DNA of 64,000 nucleotides, taken from assembly GCA_016490735.1 (NCBI GenBank), contig JAEMWC010000072.1, forward strand, positions 437,501 to 501,500. Reading direction: 5' to 3'. The first letter of the stretch is position 1; the number at the start of each line of letters is the position of its first letter. Below are positions 33,794-43,600 of the stretch, piece by piece. Source of the DNA: Pachyseris speciosa. Its lineage: Eukaryota; Cnidaria; Anthozoa; Scleractinia; Pachyseridae. The notes under the pieces were generated by a model. It saw nothing but the letters and a program-made list of their open reading frames with translations, was not told the origin of the DNA and did no database searches. A program made the position numbers and the translations under genes.

Positions 33794-33829
33794 ATGTTAA
33801 TAGTTTAGATTAGTCTAACACATTTGTAT
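33794..33829. promoter_or_regulatory. Divergent late promoter
   Basis: The 36-bp gap between the ATPase (minus) and the coiled-coil gene (plus) contains TTAGAttagTCTAA (33805-33818). Each TCTAA box points at its own gene and each is exactly 11 nt from the ATG. Confidence 0.65.
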
Positions 33830-34709
33830 ATGGATATTGAACGTATGAAAAGGCTTCTTAAAAGTGGAATTGAAGCTGGAAATAAGACGAAAGAAGTTCG
33901 TGAGGTTATCAAGACTTTTGAATACGCAAAACAGGATGCATATGATACAACATCAGAATTATTGAAACCCTCTATTGATGTTCAGAAGAGTGTTAAAGCA
34001 AGTGTCGACAAAAAAACAGGATGAAGTTATTGAACAGTTGAAAAAGAATCAAAAAGCCTTAACATCCGGTTTTGAAGATCTCATGCTTTTAAACACACTG
34101 CCTGAATCAGTACCTATGGAAACAACAAAATTACCAATTGATTATAAACCAAAAATGATGTCTGAAACTGAAACACCTTATAAGTCAAATATTGATAAGG
34201 GTTTTTCACTTGAGGAGGTTCAAAAATTAATGAAATATAATTTATCTCCTCCATCAGAAATACTCAATCAACATATGGATGGATCAATAAATATTAAGGA
34301 CTATGATTCAAAAATTGGCAAATTAACCCAAGATCTTGGAGGTAAAAAAGGAGCACTATCAAAAACAAAAAAGCAGAGGGAAGATAATAAAGAAAAAATT
34401 TATGAATTGACACAAGACATCAAAACATTGCAAAAGTATCGAAAAAGAACTGATCTTATTGAAGAAGGATCAAAAACTATCGGTGAAGGTATCAGAAAGA
34501 GAAAAATGCAATATGGAGCAGGTGTTGTCCATTATAATAATATTGGTGACTTGCTTTCACGACTACAGTTACTTGGTGGGTCCATTTTTGCTGGCAACAA
34601 CAGTATGGGTGTGAGAAATGAGTTTGTAAACATATTGCATACATTAAGCAAACTGGGTATTGTTTCAAATAATGAGCTCAATAAAATAATGATGAAATAT
34701 CTAATATAA
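33830..34709 (+). pseudogene. Coiled-coil virion-associated protein
   Basis: Starts at ATG 33830. The frame breaks in a seven-A run (34010-34016) and continues to 34709. The middle has SEILNQHMDGSINIKDYDSK and a long charged helix (KKQREDNKEKIYELTQDIKT) predicted to be a coiled coil. The C-terminus has the block YGAGVVHYNNIGDLLSRLQL. Proteins with this layout sit between the ATPase and capsid genes in Polinton relatives. Function unknown, probably a minor virion or scaffold component. The single break is the same +1-A type as elsewhere. Confidence 0.6.
34700..34704 (+). promoter_or_regulatory. TCTAA late-promoter box, penton
   Basis: TCTAA 11 nt before the ATG at 34716, inside the last codons of the coiled-coil gene. 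Confidence 0.6.
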
Positions 34710-34715
34710 TAGTAT

Positions 34716-35501
34716 ATGACTGAAATTTCATTACGATTCAACAGTAAAAACAGAGACAAAGTTGGTGTCAGTCTGAGTCATGATTTCACAAAAAGATTTA
34801 ATACTCCTCTAGTATTATCAAATGATATGAAATATGAAATGGCTGTGAAGTCTATTAACATGACATACAGCTGGTATAACATCAGACAATCTTACGGGAA
34901 TAATCAAATCAAATACAGCCATGACAAAGGTGCAAACTGGGAAACAATAACATTCGTTGATGGTATGTACTCATATGATGAAATTAATAGCTACATTCAT
35001 GAGTACTTGAGAAAAAATGGACATATACTGAATCCATCTGAAACAGACGAATCAAAATTTAAGTATGGTATCAATATATTTTTCGTTTTATCAACATATC
35101 GTATCTTGATTGAACTGAATGAAAACTATCGAGTGGATCTGAGAAATTTTGATTTCAGAAAACTTATCGGGTTTGATTCAAAAATAATTTCAGCCACTGA
35201 ATATGGAACAAACTTACCTGATATAACACGTGGAGTAGATGAAATCTACATTAATTGTGATAAGGTGACGGACAGCATCGTTGATGGAAATTCCACAAAT
35301 ACTATTGCTGTTATTCCAGTCACAGATCTAGTCAGAAGTTTACCATTCAATTATAAACCTCTTTTTCTTTCATGGAATCCAGTCTCAACACATACAATCA
35401 GTTCAATACGCTTTTATGTCACAGACTCTTCTAGAGCTCCAGTTGATTTAAATGGGATAGATTGGTATATTGAGTTATTCTTGAGAGGGACTGAATTATA
35501 A
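34716..35501 (+). CDS. mCP: Penton (single jelly-roll minor capsid) protein
   Basis: 261 residues, intact. Beta-rich throughout. It carries SFDxx-like N-terminal strands (ISLRFNSKNRD), a central KLIGFDSKIISATEYG and the C-terminal block SSRAPVDLNGIDWYIELFL, which is characteristic of Polinton/adintovirus penton proteins. In virions it forms the fivefold vertices next to the double jelly-roll major capsid protein. Position between the coiled-coil and AT-hook genes is typical. Start chosen at the TCTAA-N11-ATG. Confidence 0.8.
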   Translation: MTEISLRFNSKNRDKVGVSLSHDFTKRFNTPLVLSNDMKYEMAVKSINMTYSWYNIRQSYGNNQIKYSHDKGANWETITFVDGMYSYDEINSYIHEYLRKNGHILNPSETDESKFKYGINIFFVLSTYRILIELNENYRVDLRNFDFRKLIGFDSKIISATEYGTNLPDITRGVDEIYINCDKVTDSIVDGNSTNTIAVIPVTDLVRSLPFNYKPLFLSWNPVSTHTISSIRFYVTDSSRAPVDLNGIDWYIELFLRGTEL

Positions 35502-35514
35502 AACCTAATAGTAT

Positions 35515-35763
35515 ATGAAAAGGTTTGAATTAAAAAAATATGAACATTATGGTGAAGGTATTCTGACTGACATCGTCAAAACAGCTGGAAAAAAAGCAGC
35601 TACAACAATTGGTGAGCATACTGGTAAAAAAGTTGGTGATAAAATAATAGAACTTTTAAGAAAGAGAAAGAAAAATGGTGGGAGTGAGATTAAGACTGGG
35701 GGTGAGATCAAAAGAAAGAGAGGCAGACCTCGAAAATTAAGTAACTTTTATCTAACACAATAA
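35515..35763 (+). CDS. Small basic AT-hook protein
   Basis: 82 residues, intact and strongly basic. The C-terminus carries an AT-hook (KRKRGRPRK), which binds the minor groove of AT-rich DNA. The rest is helical and rich in Gly/Lys (AGKKAATTIGEHTGKKVGDK). Likely a DNA-condensing core protein for the virion (inference). It lies between penton and major capsid genes; the promoter box here is a weaker match (TAAAA). Confidence 0.6.
   Translation: MKRFELKKYEHYGEGILTDIVKTAGKKAATTIGEHTGKKVGDKIIELLRKRKKNGGSEIKTGGEIKRKRGRPRKLSNFYLTQ
35751..35755 (+). promoter_or_regulatory. TCTAA late-promoter box, major capsid
   Basis: TCTAA 11 nt before the ATG at 35767, inside the end of the AT-hook gene. Confidence 0.6.
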
Positions 35764-35766
35764 TAT

Positions 35767-37021
35767 ATGTCAAACTATCGCGACTCAAAATATATCGAAC
35801 GATATGAAGATGTTGTCTTTGAGCTTGAGACAGCACTTAATACTGTAGTAGCAAATGGCGCTAATCAGAGGAAAACAGGTTACCGATTTGTTGTTGACAA
35901 CAGTGGAGAGACCACACCATTTGATTGGTATAATGCCCGTTTAGGTGTTGATTTCATTGTCAAAAAGCTCGCAGATGGAGGTAATATTGCTGCTGGTGAT
36001 CGAAATGGTATCGTTAATTCAGTTCACTCTCTAATTAACACCATAAATGTAAAAATGAATGGAATCGATGTTTATGAATGTCGAGATGCAAACCAAATAT
36101 CAAGTCATTGCTTGAGTATTCACAGGGTTATGCTTCAAGTCAAGGAACAAATGAGTTCTTCTATCTTGACACCAACAGACATGCTGAAGACAGAGAGGCT
36201 CAAGCTGATTATAACAAAGGATTCGCATCTCGTAAAGCTTTGTTGAATGGTGCAGCTGGTAAAGCAATAGAAGAATTAGCATTGAATAGATACGGATTTT
36301 TCAAAAGACTTTGGGGTGAACTTTTGCCTAACTCGAAAATAGAGTTGAACCTAACACTTGAGAGTGATAACAATTTGATTTGGCAAGCTGCTGATAATTG
36401 TCGTGTGGTACTCACCAAATTTCAGCTAATTGTTCCTCGTATTGTTTTCAATTCTGCTGGAAAGTCTTTGTACATGAGCAAATATCTTGACACTAGAAAG
36501 TGGACTTACATGAGAGAAATGGTTGAGAGAGGTAATTCAACAAGACAACAGACTGCCAATTTCCGTATTTCCACAGGAATAAACAAACCGAGGCATGTCT
36601 TTGTATTCATATTAATGATGCCAATGATTCTGTTCAGACAGCCAATAAATTCTTGTACAACACATTTTCAGTTGCAAATAACCAAACAATGACAGATTGT
36701 TATCTTGAAGTTGGCAATGGAAATGACTATCTAGAGGTACATTACAAACCAGCAACAGAACCATCAAGAGTATTCAGAGAAGTTCTGAAATACGTTCAAG
36801 TTGTAAATGACTTCAGTGATAGCACTCTTCTTAACAGAGGTAACTTCGGTACAATATTCCCTTTCATTTATTTTGATTTGACGAAACAAAAACAGGACAT
36901 AAAAGATGGGATGACTAAACTAACTTTCAAATACACTTTGAGTGCGGAAACAAACGCAGATTACAGTGTGTATGCATTGGTTCTTTATGAGCAGGATGTT
37001 GAAATGAGAAAGACTGATTGA
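35767..37021 (+). pseudogene. MCP: Double jelly-roll major capsid protein, two frame breaks
   Basis: Three open pieces in different frames: 35767 to about 36090 (FELETALNTVVANGANQRKT, FDWYNARLGVDF), about 36090-36610 (DREAQADYNKGFASRKALLN, KRLWGELLPNSKIELNLTLE) and about 36610-37021 (YLEVHYKPATEPSRVFREVL, DLTKQKQDIKDGMTKLTFKY). The blocks are in the order of Polinton major capsid proteins, about 415 codons, a normal size. Both breaks behave as loss of one base. The protein would form trimeric hexons; this copy cannot make it unless the breaks are sequence errors. Confidence 0.8.
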
Positions 37022-37083
37022 AAATTGGTTCTAAGATCTATGTAAATCATTATTTGTATTTAATTTATGTAATCATATATTAT

Positions 37084-37943
37084 ATGACTACATATCATCC
37101 ATATGGAGTTAGACTTTCACAGGGTCAGAAAGCGAAATTAGCAAAAGCAATTAAATCAAATTCAGCGGTAACATTGAGGCTAACTCATAATGAATTATCA
37201 GGCAATGATCAACTTATGTTGACTAAGACACAAATCAAAAGATTGATGAAATCAAAAAGATTGGGAAAAGGATCAGACATCAGTATATCAAAATCACAAA
37301 TCAGAAAAGCAGTTGTGCATGGAGGTTCTCTTTGATCAAGTCTTTTTTCACTTGGAACAAGACTATTGCCATATGCAGGTAAGGCAGCAGCTAAAGCGGC
37401 TCCAGCATTGGCTACTGGTGCTCTTTCTTCATTGGCAAGCCTTGGTATTGATAAATTATTTGGAAAGAAACAAAAAGGAGGATTTCTTATTCCTAATGCC
37501 AATTTATCCCAATTATTGAATGTAGGAAATTTATTGAATACGAGACAGATGGCAGATATTATTCAAAAAATGCAGTATGGTGGAGACGTTGTTATAAAAC
37601 CAACAAAAGCTCAAACTGGAAAAGGTATTGGAACAATACTGGCGAGTATTGGAATTCCTTTAGCCATAGAAGCAATCAGAAAATTAACAGGGAAGGGTTT
37701 GCATGTTGAACACAGCCGTCCTAGACGGTCATTACCAGTTCATGTTCCAGATTCCATTGCAATGAATAAAAATACAAGTGGTGGAAAACATGCTATGATT
37801 CCATGGATATCACCCCCAGTTGTTGGTACATGGGATAACCCAATCGGTTATGGAATGAAAAATAAAAGACCTCAGGAAAAGGACTTCTATTGGGCAAAAA
37901 CAGTCCCTTCAATTCAATCCCTATACTGGGAACAATTCTTTAA
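37084..37943 (+). pseudogene. pX-like core protein, stop and frameshift
   Basis: Starts MTTYHPYGVRLSQGQKAKLA with basic, adenovirus-pX-like character. An in-frame TGA (37333-37335) interrupts it. The same frame resumes with a Gly/Ala-rich hydrophobic stretch (KAAPALATGALSSLASLGID) and NVGNLLNTRQMADIIQKMQY. Near 37860-37878 a single-base loss shifts the frame; the other frame supplies the family's usual end (GKNSPFNSIPILGTIL, stop at 37941). It overlaps the protease start. Probably packages DNA or lyses membranes as in adenovirus core proteins (inference). Confidence 0.6.
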
Positions 37944-38401
37944 AATTCATCAATAAACCATTATCAAACTTTGATTTACAAGCTTGGGTGAAACAACTTG
38001 GAATAAAACATTTTAGAGGAGTTTTTAGTCGGGATGCTTTGCCAAGACAAGTCAAAAACAAAGAATGTAGAATAGTAAATCTTGACAGTCGGATTGGACC
38101 AGGTACTCATTGGGTATGTTATCGTAATATGGACACTTACTGTGAATACTTCGATTCATTCGGATTGATGATGCCAACAGAAGTTCAAATATATATGGCT
38201 ACAAGTGGTAAACAACTTGAATACTCTGGTGATGAGATACAAGAAAGGGATTCAGTCTTGTGTGGATATTGGTGTTTGTACTATCTTCTCGAGAGACAAA
38301 AAGGCAGATCTATTCTGGATACAATACACAATTCCAAATTCAGTTCAACAGATGTGAGTGTCAATCACAGATTCATCATAGACTACTTCAAAAATATCTA
38401 A
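37931..38401 (+). CDS. PRO: Adenain/Ulp1-type cysteine protease
   Basis: The catalytic set is complete and in order: His in GPGTHWVCY, Asp in EYFDSFG, Gln in EIQERDSVLCG, Cys in LCGYWCLYYL. The conserved N-terminal block is IKHFRGVFSRDALP. The frame is open upstream to about 37931 with the expected PLSNFDLQAW segment, but no ATG is visible, so the start is uncertain; a GTG at 37988 is unlikely to be the real start. It processes capsid and core proteins during maturation in adenovirus and Polinton relatives. Confidence 0.8.
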   Translation, partial: NNSLKFINKPLSNFDLQAWVKQLGIKHFRGVFSRDALPRQVKNKECRIVNLDSRIGPGTHWVCYRNMDTYCEYFDSFGLMMPTEVQIYMATSGKQLEYSGDEIQERDSVLCGYWCLYYLLERQKGRSILDTIHNSKFSSTDVSVNHRFIIDYFKNI

Positions 38402-38413
38402 CTTACTGATATA

Positions 38414-38602
38414 ATGGTGAAATCATATTGTGTCAAACAGAAGAAAATCACTGAATGTGTACCAGGAAGTGAAAGATATCAAAAGACTAAAAATGGTCGA
38501 ACTATGATGAAATGCACTTGTGCTGAGTGTGGAATCACAAAGACTAAATTCGTCAAGAGACTGGGAAACGGATTGGCCCGTCTGAAGGGGCGGGCATACT
38601 AG
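38414..38602 (+). CDS. DUF5679-like small zinc protein
   Basis: 62 residues, intact. MVKSYCVKQKKITEC ... CTCAECGITKTKFVKR gives a pair of CxxC-like clusters and a basic end. Similar short proteins (DUF5679 type) are recurrent in adintovirus-like genomes. A TCTAA box lies 12 nt upstream, overlapping the protease stop. Function unknown. Confidence 0.55.
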   Translation: MVKSYCVKQKKITECVPGSERYQKTKNGRTMMKCTCAECGITKTKFVKRLGNGLARLKGRAY

Positions 38603-38616
38603 ATTCAGCCGCAGAT

Positions 38617-39255
38617 ATGGCACTAACAGGATTTTTGGAACATGGTGTCCCTTATTTAGCGAAGAAAGGTGTTGAAATGGGGAGATATTATGCTTCAGAA
38701 GCAATGAGAAATCCAAAGCTGCAAAAGCAATTGATTGATAAAGGACTTTCCCTTGCAAAGCCAACGATCACAAAGGTGGGGACTGAAGCTTTGAAACAAC
38801 TCTCAACAAAAGTGAGACCAAATATTCGTTACAAAACAGATATCAAAGGATTAGATTATGGCAAAGGTATTGACATTCATAAGGTTATTGGCAAGCTTCC
38901 TAAACCAAAAGCAGGTTGGACTCCAAGTAAGTATAAGTACATGGGACCATATAATCCTCTTCATAAGCAGTTGGAATATGATCCATTGACTGGAGAGGTT
39001 TTAAAGTGGAATGTACAACCTTACAATAAGGTGGATGAAATAGCAGCTTACCACGATATTTGTTATGATATGGGAAAAAATAAAGGTGATTGTGATAGAA
39101 CAATGGTCGAGTCACTAGATCAAATACCATATGGTGAGATGCCAAAATGGGGTCAAACAGCCAGATTCTTAATTGACAAAAAACAGAAATTAGGTCTTGG
39201 TGTTTCAAAAAACGGAAAAAGCCGTCGAGTGAAGAAAACTGGCAAGAATAATTAG
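38617..39255 (+). CDS. Phospholipase A2-like protein (VP1u-type)
   Basis: 212 residues, intact. It has the calcium loop/active-site region YNPLHKQLEYDPLTGEVLKW and KVDEIAAYHDICYDMGKNKG, where HD followed by Y and D is the sPLA2/parvovirus VP1-unique signature. The N-terminus is amphipathic. The C-terminus is basic (KSRRVKKTGKNN), possibly a nuclear signal. In parvoviruses such a domain breaches endosomes during entry; the same role is likely here. It overlaps the integrase start by 4 nt. Confidence 0.8.
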   Translation: MALTGFLEHGVPYLAKKGVEMGRYYASEAMRNPKLQKQLIDKGLSLAKPTITKVGTEALKQLSTKVRPNIRYKTDIKGLDYGKGIDIHKVIGKLPKPKAGWTPSKYKYMGPYNPLHKQLEYDPLTGEVLKWNVQPYNKVDEIAAYHDICYDMGKNKGDCDRTMVESLDQIPYGEMPKWGQTARFLIDKKQKLGLGVSKNGKSRRVKKTGKNN

Positions 39256-40174
39256 CAGATGAATTACATACACCCATAAAACGCAATTTTACTCGACGGC
39301 GTGTGATTGTAAATAAAATTGATGAAATATGGGCAAGCGATCTAGTTGAAATGCAACAGTTCAGTAAATGGAATAAGGGATACCGATATCTTCTTATGGT
39401 TATTGATGTCTTCAGTAAATATGGTTGGATTGTCCCATTGAAGGATAAGAAAGGTGAATCTGTCACTGAAGCATTCAAAACAATATTCAAGGAAGGCAGA
39501 AAACCACAATATCTATGGGTTGATAAGGGAAAAGAATTCTGTAACAAACATGTGAAAGACCTATTAGAGAAAAATGGGATACATATGTACTCAACTGAGA
39601 ATGAAGAAAAGTCCTCAGTGGTTGAAAGATGGAATAGGACAATTAAATCAAAAATGTGGAAGCAGTTCACTGTTCAAGGTAAAACACAGTATTTAGACAT
39701 GTTACCAAAATTAGTGAAAAAGTATAAAAATACCAAACATTCAAGCACAAAGATGACACCCACAGAAGCCAGTAAAAAGAGGAATGAAGGTTGGTGTATT
39801 TCAATTTATATGGTGATATGGAGCCATTATCAGCTAAACCAAAATTTAAGGTTGGTGACAAGGTCCGAATATCTAAGTATAAACGGAATGTGTTCGACAA
39901 GGGCTATACACCAAATTGGACAGAAGAAGTGTTTACAGTTGATAAGATCCAATATACAAACCCAATCACTTACAAATTAAAGGATCTCAACGATGAAGAA
40001 ATACAAGGAAGTTTTTATGAACCTGAATTATTAAAAGCCAAACAGGATGTATTCCGTATCGATAAGGTCATTCGCAGAGATTACAAGAAGAAACAAGCTT
40101 TGGTGAAGTGGAAGGGTTATAGTGACGAATTTAACAGTTGGATACCCATCAAGGATTTAAAGAATATTATCTAA
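39252..40174 (+). pseudogene. INT: Retroviral-type integrase with chromodomain, frame break
   Basis: The open frame from 39252 (after an in-frame TAA at 39249-39251) reads NFTRRRVIVNKIDEIWASDL and the core MVIDVFSKYGWIVPL, LWVDKGKEFCNKHVK and SSVVERWNRTIKSKM. That is DD35E-like: Asp in VIDVFSK, Asp in VDKGKEF, Glu in VVERWN. The frame changes near 39790. The second part (39791-40174) has the SH3-like FKVGDKVRISKYKRNVFDKG and a C-terminal chromodomain (KKQALVKWKGYSDEFNSWIP). Chromodomains can target integration to marked chromatin. The start codon is not evident. Confidence 0.85.
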
Positions 40175-40288
40175 CATATATATAAGACCTACAGTAAAAA
40201 GCTGTTATTTGCTATCATATAGCCAAGAATATAATTATTCCTGGTTATTATTTAAAAATAAAATAAATTATTATAATATAATATACAA

Positions 40289-40438
40289 ATGCAAAAATAT
40301 TCCTAGGATAATAAAGAATTAGATGTATCAATTGATTGCTACCTTGATGATAAAAATGATGTTTGGTTCAGAGGAAGAGATATAGCCAAAATTCTTGACT
40401 ATAAAAATCCACATATTATTATACAGCATGTCAAATAA
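40289..40438 (+). pseudogene. BRO-N domain fragment
   Basis: From ATG 40289 the frame has a stop at codon 6 (40304-40306), then KNDVWFRGRDIAKILDYKNP and HIIIQHVK before a stop at 40436. 'VWFxGxDIAKILxYKNP' is the hallmark of the BRO-N DNA-binding domain of large DNA viruses and phages. It is cut off after about 48 codons and abuts an opposite-strand fragment. Confidence 0.65.
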
Positions 40439-40554
40439 CCCTTAGGATGTTTGACCCCCTTCATTGGTACTTTTTTGATAATATTTATAATATTTCCATC
40501 ATTATCAGAGGCATATAAATCATAAACTGGATGAATATGGTAAACGCATTTCTT
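40437..40554 (-). pseudogene. Endonuclease (HNH-type) N-terminal fragment
   Basis: The minus-strand frame reads VYHIHPVYDLYASDNDGNII then NIIKKVPMKGVKHPKG. Similar N-termini precede HNH nuclease domains in cnidarian Polinton-associated proteins as I recall them. The nuclease core is absent. It faces the BRO-N fragment head to head, suggesting a deletion or rearrangement joined the two. Confidence 0.45.
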
Positions 40555-40656
40555 AATTTAAATCTTACTCATTATAATATAGTTTTATATAATAATTCTT
40601 TATAATATTTCATCCATGTTTAAGGTTTAAAGAAATAAAACCTATAGTTTAATATA

Positions 40657-43600
40657 ATGGAAAAAATTATCTCACCCATTAGTATGAACAAGAGTGATCT
40701 TGAAAAACTAAGCAAAAATGAATTAATCAATTTGCTGTTGAAGCAGCAGCAGAAGAAACCAAAAATTGTTATAGTAGATGATTACAAACCAATCCCTCCA
40801 CCAAGAACTAAAAAACTGAAGCAACAGAAGAAGCCAAAAGTTATTGTGGTAGATGATACCAAGCCTATACAGAGACCAGTGCCAGCGCCTCGCAGGAGTG
40901 TTAAGCAGATGGTTCAAGATTATGAAGACAACATAATTCTTCCACCATTGGAATTCAGGGACAGACCTGTGCCAGCACCCAGAACCAAAAAACCGTTACC
41001 AGTACCATTACCAAGGACTAAGATAGAGCACGTTGATAAAGCTTTGAAAGGTTATACTGAGTCTTTTGAAATCAGTATAAAAAATGACAAAGACCCACTT
41101 GAGCAACTACTGAACACAAGAATGGCAATCGAAACACACATTAAAAAATTGTTAAATGAAATGAAAGGACTGAAATTTGTTGAAACGCTGAAGATAACAT
41201 TCACAAAAACATCAGATGGACAAATAGAGTACAAAACAGCATATTTCAACAGCACAGCTCAAACACTTGTGAATAATCTGGAAGTCACTGAATCACTGCA
41301 ATTTTCAAAACAGCAAATCTTGAATAAGATAGCTCAATGGATATCTGAAGGTTCAGGTTGGACTGTTGATTCGGTTGATAGTCATTATATCAATGTTGTC
41401 AAATATCAACCAATGAGGGGTTCCTCATACATAAAACTACCAGCAGAATTACGAAATAGTGCCAAAGGTTTAATTAACTTGAAAAATGAGGATAATGAAT
41501 GTTTCCGATGGTGTCACATCAGACACTTGAACCCACAAGAGAAATACCCACAGAGGATTAAAAAAGTTGACAAAAAAAAACATTGAAAAATTGGATTATA
41601 CAGGGATTGAATTCCCAGTAACAACCAAACAGTATAACAAGATAGAAAAACAGAATATGATCAACATCAATGTATTCGGTTATGAGGATAAACAACCATA
41701 TCCAATTTATGTTTCAAAAGAAAAATATGAAGACTGCTTGAATCTCCTTCTGATAACTGAAGATGAAAACAAGCATTATGTGTTAATCAAAGATTTTAAC
41801 AAGTTGATGTACAATCAGACTAAACACAAGGAAAGAAAACATTTCTGCATGCATTGTTTGCTGTGTTTCAGCTCCGAAAGAGTATTAACTGATCATAAAG
41901 ACAATTGCATTCAAGTGAATGGAACACAAGCTATAAAAATGCCAGAAAAGGGTAAAAACATATTGAAATTCAATAATTTTCATAAACAACAACCTGCACC
42001 ATTTGTGATTTATGCTGATTTTGAAGCCATAACTGAGAAAATACATGGTTGTCAACCTAATAATGGTAAATCATACACTGAGGCTTATGAGAAGCACACT
42101 GACTGTGGATATGGTTATAAGGTTGTCTGTTGTTATGACGATAAACATAGCAAACCTGCGACAGTTTACAGAGGTGAAAATGCTGTGTACAAATTCATGG
42201 AAGCTATGTTAGATGAAGTAAAGTATTGTATAAAGGTTATGAAAAAGGAATTCAATAAACCATTGAAAATGACTGAGGATGATGAAAAAGAATTCCAAAA
42301 AGCTGAAATGTGTCACATCTGTGATAAGAAGTATACTGAAAAGGATATTAGAGTCCGAGATCATTGTCACATTACTGGTAAATACAGAGGTTCTGCTCAC
42401 CAAGATTGTAATCTGAAACTCAGAGTGAACCCAGAAGAAATAAAAATTCCAGTTATATTCCACAATCTGAGAGGTTATGATAGCCATTTCATTATGCAAG
42501 AGATTGGAGCCATTGTTAAGAAGCACACTTACAAAAACAAGAAAGGTGAAGACTGTCAAATGAATATCAATGCTATCCCAAATAACATGGAGAAGTATAT
42601 GGCCTTCATGCTTGGTAATCATCTTACCTTCGTTGATAGTTTCCAATTCATGAGCTCCAGTTTGGATAGACTAGTCAATAATCTACCAAAAGAAGCACTG
42701 AAATATACATCTCAAGAGTTCAAGGATAATCTAAATCTAATGGCTCAAAAAGGGGTATATCCTTATGACTACATGGACAGTTTTGATAAATTTAATGAGA
42801 AGCTACCATCAAAAGAAGATTTTTACAGTGTGTTGAATAATGAGCATATATCAGATGAAGACTATATACATGCTCAGAATGTGTGGGACAAATTCTCTAT
42901 GAAAAACATGGGTGAATATCATGACCTGTACCTTAAATCTGATATTCTTCTATGAGCTGATGTATTTGAAAACTTCAGGAAAACATGCTTAGAATACTAT
43001 AAATTGGATCCATGTCACTACTTCACATCTCCAGGTCTATCTTGGGACGCAATGCTTAAAATGACAAACATAAAATTAGAATTGATGACAGATATTGATA
43101 TGTTTCAATTAATAGAAAAGGGCCTGCGTGGTGGTATCAGTTATATAGCCAACAGATACAGTAAAGCAAATAATAAATACATGAAAGATTACAATGAGAA
43201 GGCGCCCTCAAAGTATATCATGTATCTTGATGCTAACAATTTGTATGGTTGGGCTATGAGTCAATACCTTCCAACAGGTGGATTTAAATGGATGTCAGAA
43301 AAGAAAATCAATAAGTTAGATCTGGCAAACTATAAAGAAGATGGTAAAAACGGATTGATACTTGAAGTTGACTTGGATTACCCCCAAGAGCTGCATGATT
43401 TGCATAATGACTATCCACTTGGGCCTGAAAAGATTAATGTGACTAGGGATATGTTATCAGATTATTGTAAAAACATAGCTAACAAATACAATATTTCAAC
43501 AGGCTTAGTTCATAAGCTAATCCCAACTTTAAGCAACAAAGAGAAGTATGTTGTACACTATAGAAACCTCCAATTATACACCAAACTCGGTTTGAAAATA

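Noticed and set aside
37988..38401. Protease starting at a GTG at 37988
   Set aside because: Conserved sequence continues upstream in the same frame, so the true start lies earlier.
38900..39670. 256-codon minus-strand frame
   Set aside because: Antisense to the phospholipase-like and integrase genes, no domain, shadow of real coding.
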